Shown here: positions 62,923-64,000 of the stretch, piece after piece | Numbering within the stretch: the stretch's first letter is position 1 | How the letters are laid out: every line of letters starts with the position of its first letter | From: an uncultured Eubacteriales bacterium | GTDB taxonomy: Bacteria; Bacillota; Clostridia; Lachnospirales; Lachnospiraceae | DNA: 64,000 bases | Reading direction: 5' to 3' | Assembly: GCA_949284175.1 (NCBI GenBank) | Contig: CASDVE010000016.1 | Location: 1 to 64,000 of the forward strand | Notes under the pieces: generated by a model | The model's input: only the letters and a program-made list of their open reading frames with translations | The model's database searches: none | Told to the model about the DNA's origin: nothing | Program-made: the position numbers and the translations under genes

Positions 62923-64000
62923 TTATGACCGCAGACACTGTTCTAAAACGGAAATCATCTCATCAATATGATGTTGTTCAATAATCAGTGGTGGTACAAA
63001 ACGAAGTGTATTATTCCCCGCTGAAAGAATGATAAGACCATGTTCCAATGCTTTTTGAATCACATCTTGTGCTTTCACTTGCTCCATAAGCTCTAACCCA
63101 TGTATTAATCCAAGTCCTCTATGTTCTTTTATCATATCATATTTTTGCGTTAATACATCCAATTTTTCTCCCAAATACGTTCCCACTTCTTTTACATGAT
63201 CCACAATATTTAATTTTTCAAACAAATCATATACTTTGCTCACCGCACAAGTTGCAAGAGGATTCCCTCCATACGTGGTGCCATGATCTCCTGGAACAAG
63301 AGTATGACTGCATTTTTCACTTGCAACAAAAGCCCCAACTGGCACTCCACATCCAAGTGCCTTAGCCAATGTCATCACATCTGGTTTTGCCCCATATAAT
63401 TCATGAGCATACATCGCCCCACATCGTCCCATTCCACATTGTATTTCATCAAAAATGAGCAAAATATCGTGTTCATCACAAAGTTCACGCAATCCCGTTA
63501 AAAATTCTTGTTTTGCAGGATAGATTCCACCTTCTCCTTGCACAACTTCTGTAATAATCGCACAGGTTTTCTCATTGATTTTATTTTTCACATCTTCTAA
63601 ATCATTAAATGTGGCAAAGACAGCACTAATCCCTTTAGGAATCATTCCTTCTCGATATTTCTTCGTTCCTGTGACAGACAAAGCCCCTTGACTTCTTCCA
63701 TGAAACCCATGCTCCATGGCGATGAGCTCATATTCTTTTGTGGGATCTTTTTCATAGGCATATTTTCTTGCAAGTTTGATTGCACCTTCAATTGCCTCTG
63801 TTCCGCTATTGGTAAAAAATACTTTATCAAGCCCTGTGGATTCTACAATTTTTGTTCCTGCTTCAATAGCTGGAACATTATAATAGAGATTGGATGTATG
63901 AATCAGTTTATCCATCTGATCTTTTAGTGCTTGATTATATTCTTTTTGGTTATATCCTAAGGCAAACACTGCAATCCCAGAGCCAAAATCCAAATATTTT
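62923..64000 (-). CDS. argD: Acetylornithine aminotransferase-like (ArgD), 5' end beyond window
   Basis: The gene runs off the right edge; about 359 residues are visible, beginning within KYLDFGSGIAVFALGYN. It is a class III PLP-dependent aminotransferase: FTNSGTEAIEGAIKLARKY, HGFHGRS, IFDEIQCGMGRCGAMYAHELYGAKPDVMTLAKALGCGVPVG (with the PLP lysine in LAKALG) and TTYGGNPLATCA. Length and motifs fit ArgD of arginine synthesis; ornithine or succinylornithine transaminases are close relatives. The missing part is about 30-45 residues. Confidence 0.85.
   Translation of the reverse strand, partial: KYLDFGSGIAVFALGYNQKEYNQALKDQMDKLIHTSNLYYNVPAIEAGTKIVESTGLDKVFFTNSGTEAIEGAIKLARKYAYEKDPTKEYELIAMEHGFHGRSQGALSVTGTKKYREGMIPKGISAVFATFNDLEDVKNKINEKTCAIITEVVQGEGGIYPAKQEFLTGLRELCDEHDILLIFDEIQCGMGRCGAMYAHELYGAKPDVMTLAKALGCGVPVGAFVASEKCSHTLVPGDHGTTYGGNPLATCAVSKVYDLFEKLNIVDHVKEVGTYLGEKLDVLTQKYDMIKEHRGLGLIHGLELMEQVKAQDVIQKALEHGLIILSAGNNTLRFVPPLIIEQHHIDEMISVLEQCLRS

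Overview
The window is AT-rich DNA from a spore-forming, low-GC Gram-positive bacterium. The best fit is a gut Lachnospiraceae close to Roseburia or Agathobacter. The evidence is a complete hemicellulose (beta-mannan) oligosaccharide operon of the type described for Roseburia intestinalis, sporulation genes (gpr, spoIIP, a GerMN lipoprotein), an HrcA/CIRCE heat-shock operon and strong AGGAGG ribosome binding sites. The assignment rests on gene content only.

Left edge (1-3.7 kb): a small accessory patch. A 5'-truncated secreted-protein gene and an intact paralogue are each followed by the same ~200-bp repeat. The second repeat copy ends in a tRNA 3'-end fragment plus a tRNA-type terminator, which looks like an attachment-site scar. 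A NERD-domain protein, peptidase T and a small membrane protein follow.

5.5-28.9 kb: mannan utilisation. From the solute-binding protein leftwards on the minus strand lie the SBP, two permeases, GH130 mannooligosaccharide phosphorylase, cellobiose 2-epimerase, GH130 mannosylglucose phosphorylase, a CE2 and a CE17-like esterase, a phosphohexomutase, GH1 and a mannose-6-phosphate isomerase/ROK kinase fusion. A second unit holds GH36 and two LacI regulators. A third holds GH113 and an exporter-type ABC protein, with a divergent AraC regulator. Together they import acetylated, galactosylated mannooligosaccharides, strip the side groups, cut the backbone phosphorolytically and feed mannose 1-phosphate to fructose 6-phosphate. 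The importer has no ATPase gene here, so a shared one elsewhere is likely.

28.9-38.6 kb: an HTH gene with a structured leader; a Tet(M)/EF-G-like GTPase fused to a NYN RNase domain; a frameshifted HEPN-type (RX4H) gene; and, divergent from it, two tandem promoter-driven small RNAs that keep one secondary structure through compensatory base changes. This HEPN/small-RNA pair is the best candidate for an undescribed system in the window. A glycerate kinase/GntP permease/CdaR module follows, bracketed by near-identical hairpins.

38.6-53 kb: core genes hrcA-grpE-dnaK-dnaJ (CIRCE controlled) and gpr-spoIIP-lepA-hemW, separated by a block carrying a membrane pyrophosphatase, an unrecognised ORF and a small cationic secreted peptide.

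53-64 kb: rpsT, holA, then a minus-strand operon comEA-response regulator-histidine kinase-GerMN lipoprotein-comEC, a YdcZ-type membrane protein, an orphan solute-binding lipoprotein and an argD-like aminotransferase cut by the window edge. No complete tRNA, rRNA, CRISPR array or insertion sequence was seen.
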